Shown one piece after another: positions 44,016 through 53,982 of a DNA stretch of 64,000 bases. Every line of letters starts with the position of its first letter. Position 1 is the first letter of the stretch. Both the position numbers and the translations under genes were made by a program. The notes under the pieces are model-generated. The model saw only the letters and a program-made list of their open reading frames with translations, was not told the DNA's origin and made no database searches. The DNA lies in contig JAKSOD010000002.1 in NCBI GenBank assembly GCA_024405755.1, positions 19,203 to 83,202 of the forward strand. The letters are read 5' to 3'. Source of the stretch: Clostridia bacterium. GTDB taxonomy: Bacteria; Bacillota; Clostridia; Oscillospirales; CAG-272.

Positions 44016-47000
44016 TCAGTCATTAATATCGGAAAACGATACGTAGATCGGTTCCGCACCGTTAACTTCGTCGATACGAACAGCGCCGTAACCGCTCAGA
44101 GTGTATGTATTTCCGTTGTATTCGGTAGTCGCGTCAAAGTAGTTGTAGTTGAGGATGATGGAGATTCCGCCCTCGTACTGGACGAGAACGATATTTCCGG
44201 AATCGTCGGTATACTTTGTCTTCTTGTATCCTTCTTCTTCCTCTTCTTTTTCTTCTTCGGGATCAACGGGAATTACTTCCTCAGAGTTGGGGTCTGTCAT
44301 AACAACATTGATACCTTCCACGTATTTCTTGGAAAGTTCAACGGCTTCTACAGCGTAATCGTAGGTCTTTCCAGCCATATAGAGTATACCCTTCTTGGCG
44401 ACCTCGTTTGTAGAATCATCAGCAGGTTCTGCGCCCTCGATTCCCTTCACGAGATCCTTGACCTCGTTGTAACTCTTGGTGACGTCATCTTTGAATTCAG
44501 CGTTGTACTTCTCATCTTTGATAAGTTCGGTATAAGCAAGTTCGGAATTGGTATAAGATACTTTGGCAAGAGATACGAAGGTATTCATAGCTCTGACGTT
44601 CTGAGATATGGTCTTATCAAGAGTCTTGACAGTCTTCTCATTGTCAGAAACTACTTTATCAGCGGCAGTCTTGGCAGAACCGGTGGTCTTTGCTTCAGCT
44701 GCAGCTATTTCAGCCTCAGCCTTTACAGACTCGTAAACAGAAACAATTACTTCATAATCCGCGTTATCGGCATTGTAACCGGCAGCATATTCGCTTATTG
44801 CAAGAGGCTTTTCTGCTGCAATGAGAGCGACCTCGTATGCGGGCAACTTGCCGTAAGCATTGTCATAACTGGTAATTGCGTTCTGGAACTCCGCGGAAAT
44901 GTTCTTGCTGTCTGCGTAAGAGTCTGTTACGGCAGCCTTTGCAGCATTTTCAGCCTCGGCAGCCGCAGTGTACTCTGCGGAATTCTTGTAATCTTTCTTG
45001 TAGTTGTTGATAAAGTCATTAAGAGCCTTGTCAGCGGCAGTCTTCTTGTCGGCAGCGGCCTTATACGCGGCATCGGAAGAATGCTTTGCGATATAATCGC
45101 TTACATATTTTTCAACTGCTGCGTCAGCGGCGCGCTTTTCGTCAAGAATGTAACTTCCCTTCTCAGCGTCTGCAAGTGCTTCGGCAGCGGTCTTGGCGGC
45201 GGCAAGAAGTTCTTTGGACTTTTCAAGGGCGGTATTGAACTTTTCGCTGTTCTCTTCGCCTTCCTTGTTGCTTTCCTTGGCATTGGCAAGCAGACCGTCG
45301 ATCTCAGTGATCATGGTCAGGTATTCGGAAGCGGCAGAAGCAGCGGGAAGTTTCTTCGCTCTTGCAACAACGTCATCAAATGTTTTGAGTTTGTTCACGC
45401 CGCTCAGACTGTTGTAAAGTGCTGCGAAAGCGGCACTTGCCTTAGTCTGATATGAGTCGTATGTGAACTTGACCTGCATTTCGGCAGTTGCGATTGCAGA
45501 AGTCTCGTCAGAAGAATTAACGGCGGCTTTAAGTGCGTTGATATAATCGCGATATGCCTTGTCGACTTTATCAGCGTTCTCTTTCAGCGTCTTATAAGCG
45601 GAATCGGACTCGTAACCCTTGGAAGCGGCATCAAGTTCTGCTCTTGCAACCTCGACGTCGGATACAAGTTTCTTATAGTCAGCGGAATTGAAGTAAGCAA
45701 CTTCTATACGGCTGAGTGCTTCGGATGCTTTATTACGCTTGTCGGCAGCAGCCTTGTATTTGCTTACGATCCCGGGGACAGGAGAAACTGCGTTGAGTTT
45801 TGCATTAATGCCATCGAGTTTTGTCTTTGCTGAATTCTTTGCGGATTCAAGTGCTTTGTACTCGGCAGTTCTGCCTATATTCTCTTCCTTGGAGTCGGCT
45901 TCAAATGCTTTGAGAGCCTTATCATATGCAGCCTTTGCGGCAGCATAATCAGCCTTTGAACCGAGGAAAGACGCTTCGTCAGAGTCAACCGCTGCCTGTT
46001 TTGCCTCGGTATTGGCAAGAGCAGCCTTGTACTCGGGAGTAAACTCATCGAGACCGGCAAGTTTCGCTTTTGCTTTGGCAACGAGATCGGCAAGTGCTTT
46101 GTACTCGGAGAATGTCTCATACTGTTCGTAGTTTTTGGCGAGGCTTTCCATGGAGCTTGTAGCAGTGGTAAGGACTTTGTTCCAATAAGCGTATTCAGGA
46201 TTGTTCTTCTCGGTGATCTCATTCATTGCAGTCTTAGCTTCATCAAGTGCTTTGACGGCTGTATTATAGGCAGCATCTGCATCAAGTTCATTCTGGTGAT
46301 CGGCCTTTGCTTTCTTGAGTGCAGACTCAGCATCGCTGAGTGCCTTTTTGAGTCCGCCGACGTAGTCGTTGAACGCTTTTTCGGCAGCCTTGTAATTTTC
46401 CGTCGCATCAACATATGCCTTGGCATTGTCAACAGTTCCGGAAATAAAGGTCAGAGCGGATTTTGCACTGTCAAGAGCCTTCTTGTTGGCTTCACTTGCA
46501 TCCTTTGCATAAGCATCGGAAGCATCATTGTATGCCTTATAAAGAGCCGGGATCTTGGCAATACCTGCATCAACGGCAGCGACAGTTGCATTGTCGAGAA
46601 GTTCAACCTGGGCTTCAATCTTGGTCTTCTGAGAATCAACATTGCTCTGTGCTTTGGTATAAGCAGCAAGAAGTGTTGAATAGTTCTTGTTGTTGCCTTC
46701 GGAAAGAATGCTCTTGAAGTTATTCTGAGTTACCTTCCAGATATCTGCAAGTTCGGTCTTGGAAGCTGAATCAGCCTCAGCCTTTTCGGCGGCAGCTGTG
46801 GTCTCCTCTGCCTTCTTGCGGGAATCTTCGAGCATCTTTACGAGTGTCTGCATTCCAATTGTATTGGAAACCATTCCGCTTTCATCGATGGTATATCCGC
46901 CGGCGTAGCAGTTCTTGATGGACTCGTAGTAATGCTTTACATTGGTAATTGCATTCTTTGCGTTATCAAGCGATTCGATACGTCCGCTGTTGCGGGCTTC

Positions 47001-49952
47001 TTTCGCAAGTTTTTCTTCCTCAATGCGGATAGCTTCTTCCGCCTTCTTGATTGCCTCTTCCGCTTCCTTGGCGTCTGCGATTACCTCATCAGGATCGGGA
47101 ACACGTTCACCGATAAGGAACTGATGTCCGATGATCTTGGACAGCTGGAGATCTTTGGTAAGATCGTTCAGAAGTTTGTAATACCTTACTACGTCATTTT
47201 TCAGTATGTCGTAACGTACGGAATAATACTGGCTGAGGTTCATATCCTCTTTGAGTTCTTCGTAGTTCTCGTAGCAAAGTATAAAGTAAAGAGAAGCACC
47301 GTTTTCAACTGCTTTAAGCAGACTGTAACCGATATTTCCTTCCATATTAAGAGGAGATCCGGCGTACTGAGTGCTGCCGTGCAGAACGACACCGATGAAG
47401 GGTACCGCTGCGCTGGATTTGATGTAACGGCTGGAATCAAGCGGAACGTCCACGATATAATCGACATATTTCCATACGTAAGAGTTTGCACCCTCGGTCA
47501 TAATGTCGTCGTAATCGTTCGCCATCTTCTCCATAAGTTCAATGGTGGACTTTTTGGAGTCCTCACGGTTTGCGGGATCATCCTCGTCAAAGTCGGAGTT
47601 AAGGGAAGTTCCGATCGTTCCGACAGAGATCGCAGAAGTGTATCCTTCGGGGTAGTACTTCATGAGGTTTTCAGTAAGTTTGTCGTAGAAGTGGCTGAAA
47701 TATGCAGCACTTATCGCAAGTTCATAACGACCTACGTATGTCTGCTTTGTTGCGCTGTAATAGCGGCGTGACATATAGGTGTTGTTGATAGACTTGACGA
47801 TATGCTCCTTCATGGTCAAACCGTCAAACAGACCATCGGAAGATGCTCTCACGTATTCGAAGTCAAAGTCCGGGAATACTTCGAGATCGTAGTTGGTCTC
47901 TTTGGAATAATCCATCAGGTCTTCGTATCCGCTCTTGCCGCCGACGGATTTCTCCCATTTCAGGCGATACGGCACGGAGGCATAGATACCGCCGTTGGCG
48001 TAACCTGAAAGTTTGAACTTGATGTTTGAAACACCCTCTGCGGAGAGTTCATTATACATGGTCTTGATATTGTCGAAGGAGGTCATAGAAGTCATTACGT
48101 TCACGGGAACGGAAAGGATCTTCTGAACGGTCTCCATTGTCCCGAATGTCTGGATGTAAACGGGAAGATTCTCGTTTACGTCCTCTTTTTTGAGGGATTT
48201 CAGGTTTCCGGTAGCATAGAGGTAATCGCGGTATGCTTCCGCCATACCCATCCAGGATACCTCGTAGTAATCCTTGATATTCTTTTCCTTGGCAATGTTG
48301 TCATCAGTCAGCATTATGTAACGGATCTTATAGTTGCCTACGTACTTACGGGAAGAAACGACGGTCCATGTTGCGTTAGCACCGACTGAAATAGCGTTTG
48401 CAAGGTTATAGGAGTCTTTCGGTCTCGGGTAGAACAGCATCTGAATGATGTTGTACTTACTGAGAGTACCGGCATGGTAAGTGGAAAGTTCTGCAAGAGC
48501 ATCGCCTTCTTCGATAATGGCAACGAATCCGCGATCTTCTTTATAGATCTCGGTATTTGTTACTTCCTTGGTCTGAGGAGTGCCGTCCTCGTTGTATACT
48601 ATGTTGCCGTCCTCATCCAGTACATTCTCGGTCGTTATGGTCTGACGGGGTTCGGAGTAATTGGACACTATTCCGAAAACAGGATAACGTATTGTTTCCT
48701 GATGAGAACCGGTGATTGTGTTATACGCGAAGTCCTGACCGTAAACTTTACCGTTAATGGTGGTTGTTGCGGAACCTGCAAGATCTTCGTGTCTGAACAG
48801 CGTTCCGGATCCATCCGGGAAGAAGTTGTACCCCGTAAAGGTTTGTTTCTTATCGTTCAGATAGTAGTTTGCGCCTGCGCCCATATAAGGCAGGATGCTG
48901 ATGTTGTTGAGCTGATACAGGGACTCATTGAAACGGAGACCGTTGGCAGGCATACGCACGCTCATTCCCCACTCGTCAAGGGTATATTCAAGTGATAGTT
49001 TGAACAGAGGCGGAGCCTTGTCGCTTCCGCTGTAACCCGTCTGGTTATGGTCCTTGTCAAGTTCTTCGTACGTATATTTAGGTACGTATGTCTTGATGTA
49101 GGATTCCACAAGTGTCAGCTCGGTATTGGTTGCGTCGCTTGCGAAAACGTAGATATTCATGCTGCTGCATACAGGATATGCGGCGATCATTGAACTCCTC
49201 TCACGCTGGGTCTTGCACTCATCAAGAGCCTTGTGAGTATAGAATGCTCTCAGTTTGTTGAACTTGAACCATTCGTCGTTTCCGCTATCGGAAACGATTT
49301 TACTGAACATTGCGAGAGTTTTATAGTCTCTCCAATCAATGACTTTCATTTTATCGTTTCCGGCAGAGATTTCGTTGATATAATCTGCGAAAGGATCAAG
49401 GATCAGAGTCTCGAATCTCGTCTCTTCAATCATTCTCGGAACGAGCATTCTCGTTTCTTCACGACCGATACGGTACTCGATTCTGATACCGTTCTTGATG
49501 TTCTTTGCCGTTATCTGTCCGCGTTCAGCAGCCTCAACGAAACTGTACATGGTCTTGTCGGTGTCGTTGTCTCTGTAATCAATGACGATCTGAGACATGA
49601 TCTTTTCCTTCGTTGAATCAACGTAGGAAGTTGCGCCGACGTCGTATGGGTTGGAGAACAGAGTCTGACCGGAAGCCATATTATAGGTGGCAACCTCACC
49701 GGTCAGGGTATCGACGAAGAGTTGATATCCGTTTTTCTCGTACATCAACTCCATTGTCGCGAGTTTTTCTTCGGGAGTCTTGAACTCTTTTTTAAGGTAC
49801 TGTTTTACGGTTTCCTTGTAGTCGATCTCCTCGGTTTCCTTGCCTTCGTTGTTTTTGACATAGATAATGTCAACGGCATAGGCACCGACATCGATCATGA
49901 TCGTCCCGAAAAGCATCACGACAGTCAGAAGCAATGCAATTATTCTTTTCAT
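44016..49952 (-). CDS. Giant secreted DUF5696-type protein with a long helical repeat insert
   Basis: A 1978-residue secreted protein. The signal peptide covers about residues 1-26. Residues about 27-955 are a globular region resembling DUF5696 proteins found beside such ABC transporters (YNFFPDGSGTLFRHED, GNIGYSLLKAVENGASLYF); it looks like a glycoside-hydrolase-like barrel, but no catalytic residues can be assigned. Residues about 955-1855 are alanine- and lysine-rich helix with degenerate repeats marked by EYKAL-like blocks (FSEYKAL, TPEYKAA, TAEYKAL, SADYKKL, DAAYKAA, SAEYTAA). An acidic linker (DPEEEKEEEEEG) leads to a short C-terminal beta segment, YEGGISIILNYNYFDAT. No LPXTG or membrane anchor is seen. 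GGAGG lies 7 bases before the ATG. Confidence 0.85.
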   Translation of the reverse strand: MKRIIALLLTVVMLFGTIMIDVGAYAVDIIYVKNNEGKETEEIDYKETVKQYLKKEFKTPEEKLATMELMYEKNGYQLFVDTLTGEVATYNMASGQTLFSNPYDVGATSYVDSTKEKIMSQIVIDYRDNDTDKTMYSFVEAAERGQITAKNIKNGIRIEYRIGREETRMLVPRMIEETRFETLILDPFADYINEISAGNDKMKVIDWRDYKTLAMFSKIVSDSGNDEWFKFNKLRAFYTHKALDECKTQRERSSMIAAYPVCSSMNIYVFASDATNTELTLVESYIKTYVPKYTYEELDKDHNQTGYSGSDKAPPLFKLSLEYTLDEWGMSVRMPANGLRFNESLYQLNNISILPYMGAGANYYLNDKKQTFTGYNFFPDGSGTLFRHEDLAGSATTTINGKVYGQDFAYNTITGSHQETIRYPVFGIVSNYSEPRQTITTENVLDEDGNIVYNEDGTPQTKEVTNTEIYKEDRGFVAIIEEGDALAELSTYHAGTLSKYNIIQMLFYPRPKDSYNLANAISVGANATWTVVSSRKYVGNYKIRYIMLTDDNIAKEKNIKDYYEVSWMGMAEAYRDYLYATGNLKSLKKEDVNENLPVYIQTFGTMETVQKILSVPVNVMTSMTSFDNIKTMYNELSAEGVSNIKFKLSGYANGGIYASVPYRLKWEKSVGGKSGYEDLMDYSKETNYDLEVFPDFDFEYVRASSDGLFDGLTMKEHIVKSINNTYMSRRYYSATKQTYVGRYELAISAAYFSHFYDKLTENLMKYYPEGYTSAISVGTIGTSLNSDFDEDDPANREDSKKSTIELMEKMANDYDDIMTEGANSYVWKYVDYIVDVPLDSSRYIKSSAAVPFIGVVLHGSTQYAGSPLNMEGNIGYSLLKAVENGASLYFILCYENYEELKEDMNLSQYYSVRYDILKNDVVRYYKLLNDLTKDLQLSKIIGHQFLIGERVPDPDEVIADAKEAEEAIKKAEEAIRIEEEKLAKEARNSGRIESLDNAKNAITNVKHYYESIKNCYAGGYTIDESGMVSNTIGMQTLVKMLEDSRKKAEETTAAAEKAEADSASKTELADIWKVTQNNFKSILSEGNNKNYSTLLAAYTKAQSNVDSQKTKIEAQVELLDNATVAAVDAGIAKIPALYKAYNDASDAYAKDASEANKKALDSAKSALTFISGTVDNAKAYVDATENYKAAEKAFNDYVGGLKKALSDAESALKKAKADHQNELDADAAYNTAVKALDEAKTAMNEITEKNNPEYAYWNKVLTTATSSMESLAKNYEQYETFSEYKALADLVAKAKAKLAGLDEFTPEYKAALANTEAKQAAVDSDEASFLGSKADYAAAKAAYDKALKAFEADSKEENIGRTAEYKALESAKNSAKTKLDGINAKLNAVSPVPGIVSKYKAAADKRNKASEALSRIEVAYFNSADYKKLVSDVEVARAELDAASKGYESDSAYKTLKENADKVDKAYRDYINALKAAVNSSDETSAIATAEMQVKFTYDSYQTKASAAFAALYNSLSGVNKLKTFDDVVARAKKLPAASAASEYLTMITEIDGLLANAKESNKEGEENSEKFNTALEKSKELLAAAKTAAEALADAEKGSYILDEKRAADAAVEKYVSDYIAKHSSDAAYKAAADKKTAADKALNDFINNYKKDYKNSAEYTAAAEAENAAKAAVTDSYADSKNISAEFQNAITSYDNAYGKLPAYEVALIAAEKPLAISEYAAGYNADNADYEVIVSVYESVKAEAEIAAAEAKTTGSAKTAADKVVSDNEKTVKTLDKTISQNVRAMNTFVSLAKVSYTNSELAYTELIKDEKYNAEFKDDVTKSYNEVKDLVKGIEGAEPADDSTNEVAKKGILYMAGKTYDYAVEAVELSKKYVEGINVVMTDPNSEEVIPVDPEEEKEEEEEGYKKTKYTDDSGNIVLVQYEGGISIILNYNYFDATTEYNGNTYTLSGYGAVRIDEVNGAEPIYVSFSDIND

Positions 49953-49971
49953 TTTTATTCCTCCTGTCCTG

Positions 49972-52113
49972 TTACGTTCGGTAGTTGATCTCAACAATAA
50001 TGTTGGTGATGAAGCTGACGATCTTTCCGAGCAGCGTAGTAAAGAGTATTGCTATGAACATTATGAACGCCATACCGACAAGAGTGCCGAGTGACGTGAC
50101 AAAGTTCTTGAAGAGTGTGTAGTCGTGAGTTACCATCATACCGACGAAAATCAAAAGTCCGGTCCAGATGAATGCAATCGTACCTATGAAGGACACGATA
50201 TCAAGTTCTGCCTTGATAGCGAAGTTGGAATAAATGGTAACGGGAACTACGAGCATGGGAAGCGGCAGCAGAGAATAGGCAGTTGCAATAAAGATGTCCT
50301 TGAAACTTCCTTCGCCCTCAAACAGGGTGGTCAGACACCAGTTGGCAAGTACCCAAAGCACGAAGGGAACGAGAATACTCATAGCCTGTGAAACTATGGT
50401 AGTGTAATGTCCCTGCGGATTGGTAAGGTATCCGGAACCGATATCCTGATAGAAGAATGCGAGAATGGTTACCGCGATATAAACGAGCGAAGCACGTACG
50501 GATCCTCGTTTTTCATGTTTCAGATCCCAGAATCCGTCGAATGGGTGGAAGATCAGGTGGAAACCGTAGAGGAGCTCCTCACCAAATGTTCTCTTTCCGC
50601 CCGCAGTTGCTGCCCGGGTATTGATCTTACCTGCTTTCTTGAAGAACAGCGTGATAAGAACGATAAGTCCTACAACGATAACGGGAATCAGAAGAACATA
50701 TTTCGTGATCCACTGCTGTCTGATCTCCTTGTAGGAGTCGGACCAGCCGCTTGTGTCGTAGGCTGACTCGTAATACTTCATTGCGTTTTTGTAGTCGCCG
50801 TTACGGTACATAGCATCACCGATTCCGATATACGCGGCGTCAAAGTTGGAGTTTCTCTTCAGAATCTCCATCCAGTCGTTGATCGCGCTGTCGTAGTGAC
50901 GGTTGTTCTGGTTTGCCAGAGCATTGATCAGAATGTCGCCGTACTCGGTACGCTGGAAGACGGTAATATTGTCGTTCTGGTTATCGAGGATCAGCATTTT
51001 TCCGTCGCTCAGGTATGTGATTCCGCAGATGCTGGAAAGGTTTCCGAGCTGGTTACCGGAGTCACCAAACGCGAACAGCAGGTTGCCGTCCTTATCATAG
51101 GTAAATATTTTCTGACGTCTGGTATCGATGATAGACCACGTCTGCTCCGGACCGACGGCTACGTCATGTATCATGGAAACACCGGTAATGGATCCGTCTG
51201 CCTTGTTATTGGAGATTTCGATCTCACCGGCGGGAGGCCAGAAACCGTTTCTCGACATGACCTCAACACCGGACTGGTTGAGCAGTTTTACGGGAGCGTA
51301 GTCACCGGATTTTGATTTACCGGTAATCGCACTCTTTACTTTGCCTTCGGAAATTGAGGATGTGGTAACGTAAATGAATCCACGTTCGTTCATAGTAATA
51401 TTGTTGAACTCGGTGGAAATGTAGGATTGGCTCATTTCTTTCTGAGCGTCTGTCTGGAATGATCTCCAGAGCTTATCCCATGCAGAAATTGTAACCTTCT
51501 GAGCTCCGACGAATTTAATAAACTCGCCGTCAATGCTCATAACGATAATACCCTGATAGGTAGTGGAAGATACTACATAAAGTCTCTCATAATCATCGAC
51601 TGCAAGAGCAATGGGCTTGTAAACGGCGTCATCGTCGAACAGGCTGCTCTCAGGCTGAGGGATGATCTTGATAAACTCGTGAGAATCTCTGTCAAACAGA
51701 ACGATACGGTTCTTATCGGTATCTGCTACAAAGATCTTATCCTTTGTGATATACACACCCTTGGGACCGCCGAGTTGATCGGCAATTCCTTCATCATTAT
51801 AGAATTTGGAAATGGGTTCACCCTTCTGCTTGAAGTACTTATCAAGGATAACGATACGGTTGTTTGCGGTATCGGCGATATAGATATTATCTTCGTCGTC
51901 AACTTCAATGTCACCGGGATCGTCGATCGCTTTTGCAAGTCCCATATAAGAAGAGTTGATAGTCTGAACGGGAGTGTAAGCATCCGGCGAGTAAAGTGCG
52001 TGGCCGTCGATAGAGTAGGTGTAAGTCTGGTATGATCTTACGGCACATACAGGGGCGGCGAGCACTGTCACGAGCGCGAAAATCAACGCGACCGCACTAA
52101 TGATTTTTTTCAT
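49972..52113 (-). CDS. NHL-repeat, TPR and YIP1 membrane protein
   Basis: A 713-residue protein. A signal peptide (residues 1-24, ending PVCA) is followed by an NHL-type beta-propeller (about residues 60-400; repeats such as DIEVDDEDNIYIADTANNRI and GVYITKDKIFVADTDKNRI). TPR-like helices follow (AINDWMEILKRNSNFDAAYI, GDYKNAMKYYESAYD, about 410-465). A membrane helix (about 480-500) leads to a C-terminal YIP1-like domain with five hydrophobic helices. The propeller should face outwards and the YIP1 part sit in the membrane. It lies 10 bases after the first permease pair and 19 bases before the DUF5696-type gene. Its role in transport is unknown; sensing or holding the glycan or complex is a guess. 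Confidence 0.85.
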   Translation of the reverse strand: MKKIISAVALIFALVTVLAAPVCAVRSYQTYTYSIDGHALYSPDAYTPVQTINSSYMGLAKAIDDPGDIEVDDEDNIYIADTANNRIVILDKYFKQKGEPISKFYNDEGIADQLGGPKGVYITKDKIFVADTDKNRIVLFDRDSHEFIKIIPQPESSLFDDDAVYKPIALAVDDYERLYVVSSTTYQGIIVMSIDGEFIKFVGAQKVTISAWDKLWRSFQTDAQKEMSQSYISTEFNNITMNERGFIYVTTSSISEGKVKSAITGKSKSGDYAPVKLLNQSGVEVMSRNGFWPPAGEIEISNNKADGSITGVSMIHDVAVGPEQTWSIIDTRRQKIFTYDKDGNLLFAFGDSGNQLGNLSSICGITYLSDGKMLILDNQNDNITVFQRTEYGDILINALANQNNRHYDSAINDWMEILKRNSNFDAAYIGIGDAMYRNGDYKNAMKYYESAYDTSGWSDSYKEIRQQWITKYVLLIPVIVVGLIVLITLFFKKAGKINTRAATAGGKRTFGEELLYGFHLIFHPFDGFWDLKHEKRGSVRASLVYIAVTILAFFYQDIGSGYLTNPQGHYTTIVSQAMSILVPFVLWVLANWCLTTLFEGEGSFKDIFIATAYSLLPLPMLVVPVTIYSNFAIKAELDIVSFIGTIAFIWTGLLIFVGMMVTHDYTLFKNFVTSLGTLVGMAFIMFIAILFTTLLGKIVSFITNIIVEINYRT

Positions 52114-52123
52114 TGCTGCCTCC

Positions 52124-52996
52124 TTAATCTTTCATACCGGACGAACCCATGGTTTCAATGATGTTCGACTGGCTTATAACGAATACCGTAATCGGGACCA
52201 TCATCATAATGACCTGCGCCGCAGCACTTGCGCCTGCACGCTTGATACCGCCGGCGGTGATCTGACCTATTGCGTAGTTGAACGATTTCAGCTGTTCGGA
52301 GTGGATATAGATCGAAGATCCGGCATTCCACAGATCCTGGAAGCAGTAGATAATCAGAGTCAGCCAGGCGGGTTTGACCATAGGCATTGCAATGACCCAG
52401 AATGTTTTGAGTTCGCTTGCGCCGTCAAGTCTTGCAGATTCAAGAACAGCATTCGTTACGTTGGTTTCCATGAACTGTTTCATCAGGTACAGACCCAGAG
52501 TTGAGCCCCATGCGGGAATGATCAGTGCCCAGTAGGTATCAATCATACCGAGGAAACTCATCAGAATGAAGTTTGTAACTGCGGTAACGGTCTTATGGAA
52601 CATAAGTGACGTACGAATGGTTTTAAATATCCATTTACGTCCGGGGAACATGATCTTCGCAAGAGCATAGGCAGCAAGTGATCCGAAGAACAGGTTGCCG
52701 GCGGTACCCATAACGGAGACGAACACGGTATTGAATATGTACCGTGAGAATGGGACCCATGATGTGTTCATGAGTACGAACAGATCCTTGAAGTTATTGA
52801 AAGTCGGCTTCATAACGTAGAATCTCGGAGGGAACATCCAAAGTTCGTCAAGAGGCTTGAATGCCTGCATCCATACGTAGAGCATAGGCAGGAACATGAA
52901 TGCTCCGAGAATAGTGAGCATAAATGTGATGCCGAGGTCGCCGCCGGCGGATCTGTTAAGAACGACTTTATGTTTTCTTGTTCTAAGTCTTGACAT
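52124..52996 (-). CDS. Carbohydrate ABC transporter permease (MalG type), first pair
   Basis: A 290-residue MalG/LplC-like permease with about six membrane helices. The EAA coupling loop is LESARLDGASELKTFWVIAMP near residue 190. The short basic N-terminus (MSRLRTRKHKVVLNRSAGG) stays in the cytoplasm. It starts 1 base after the stop of its partner and ends 10 bases before the NHL/YIP1 gene. Unlike the second MalG, it has the normal family length. Confidence 0.9.
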   Translation of the reverse strand: MSRLRTRKHKVVLNRSAGGDLGITFMLTILGAFMFLPMLYVWMQAFKPLDELWMFPPRFYVMKPTFNNFKDLFVLMNTSWVPFSRYIFNTVFVSVMGTAGNLFFGSLAAYALAKIMFPGRKWIFKTIRTSLMFHKTVTAVTNFILMSFLGMIDTYWALIIPAWGSTLGLYLMKQFMETNVTNAVLESARLDGASELKTFWVIAMPMVKPAWLTLIIYCFQDLWNAGSSIYIHSEQLKSFNYAIGQITAGGIKRAGASAAAQVIMMMVPITVFVISQSNIIETMGSSGMKD

Positions 52997-52997
52997 C

Positions 52998-53945
52998 TTA
53001 CTGACCTACCTTTGACAACATCTTCTTGACCAGAGAGTTAGCTCCGACCATTATAGCGAAAAGTACGACTGCTATTGCCGACGAATAACCGACCTCGAAA
53101 CGGGAATGACCGTAGTCATCGAGGTGGTGCGTTATCGTCCATGCACAGTAGTTGACCGACGGGTTTCCGCAGAGGGCATTAACGACTCCTCCGAAACCGA
53201 AGGACTTTGTAATAGCCATGATAGCACCGAACATCAACTGCGGCTTCATTGTAGGAAGGGTAACGTACCAGAGTTCCTGCCAACGGTTGCGGATTCCGTC
53301 AACGGCACCGGCCTCGTAAAGCGATCTGTCGATACCCTGAAGACCTGCGATAAATGACAGAAAGGAAGTTCCGAGGGAGGTCCACAGAGAAACTACGATA
53401 CAAAGAGGCATAACGTAGTCTGCATCTTCGAAGAACTGTATTTCTTCGTTTATCAATCCCAGATTCAGCAAGGTCGCGTTGACCCAGCCGTAGGAGTCTC
53501 CGGAGAACAACGTACCCCAGATAAGGTAAACCTCACCGGAAATTGACGGTGCGTAGAAGATCAGAGTTACTATTGCTCTGATCTTCGGTCCGAGTTCGTT
53601 GATGAACCATGCAACAAGCAGGGACATCAGGTAGGAAGCGGGACCGACGATACATGCGAAAATGAACGTATTCTTGATCGCTATCAGGAATATGTCGTCG
53701 TCAAGGAAAAGGCGGATGTAGTTATCCAGGAAAACGAAGTTAGGCATTTCGAGCAGGTTGAAGTCCGTGAAACTGACGATAATGGAGACAAGAACCGGCG
53801 CGATAGTGAACAGAATAAAGACGATACAGTACGGGGCGATCATTGCGTATGCAACCCAGTTGCGCTTCATCTCTTTCCATGTCCACTGCAACTTTGTCAT
53901 ATCTTTTCTGGATACAGCCTTTTTAGTTGCTGTTTTCTGTGACAT
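52998..53945 (-). CDS. Carbohydrate ABC transporter permease (MalF type), first pair
   Basis: A 315-residue MalF/UgpA-like permease with about six membrane helices. The EAA loop is YEAGAVDGIRNRWQELWYVTLP near residue 200. The start at 53945 follows AAGGAG by 9 bases; the frame extends to 54059 but would overlap the binding-protein gene. It comes 37 bases after the solute-binding protein and is coupled to the following MalG-type gene. Confidence 0.9.
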   Translation of the reverse strand: MSQKTATKKAVSRKDMTKLQWTWKEMKRNWVAYAMIAPYCIVFILFTIAPVLVSIIVSFTDFNLLEMPNFVFLDNYIRLFLDDDIFLIAIKNTFIFACIVGPASYLMSLLVAWFINELGPKIRAIVTLIFYAPSISGEVYLIWGTLFSGDSYGWVNATLLNLGLINEEIQFFEDADYVMPLCIVVSLWTSLGTSFLSFIAGLQGIDRSLYEAGAVDGIRNRWQELWYVTLPTMKPQLMFGAIMAITKSFGFGGVVNALCGNPSVNYCAWTITHHLDDYGHSRFEVGYSSAIAVVLFAIMVGANSLVKKMLSKVGQ

Positions 53946-53982
53946 TAACTTTTTCTCCTTACTAAGATTTGATTCGAGCCGA

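Noticed and set aside
44230-47085. Long alanine-rich repeats as a possible CRISPR or DNA tandem repeat
   Set aside because: The repeats are degenerate at protein level only; no regular DNA repeat with constant spacers is seen.
46932-47771. A 279-codon plus-strand frame inside the giant DUF5696-type gene
   Set aside because: Antisense shadow; the minus-strand frame is continuous with a signal peptide and family-like segments.
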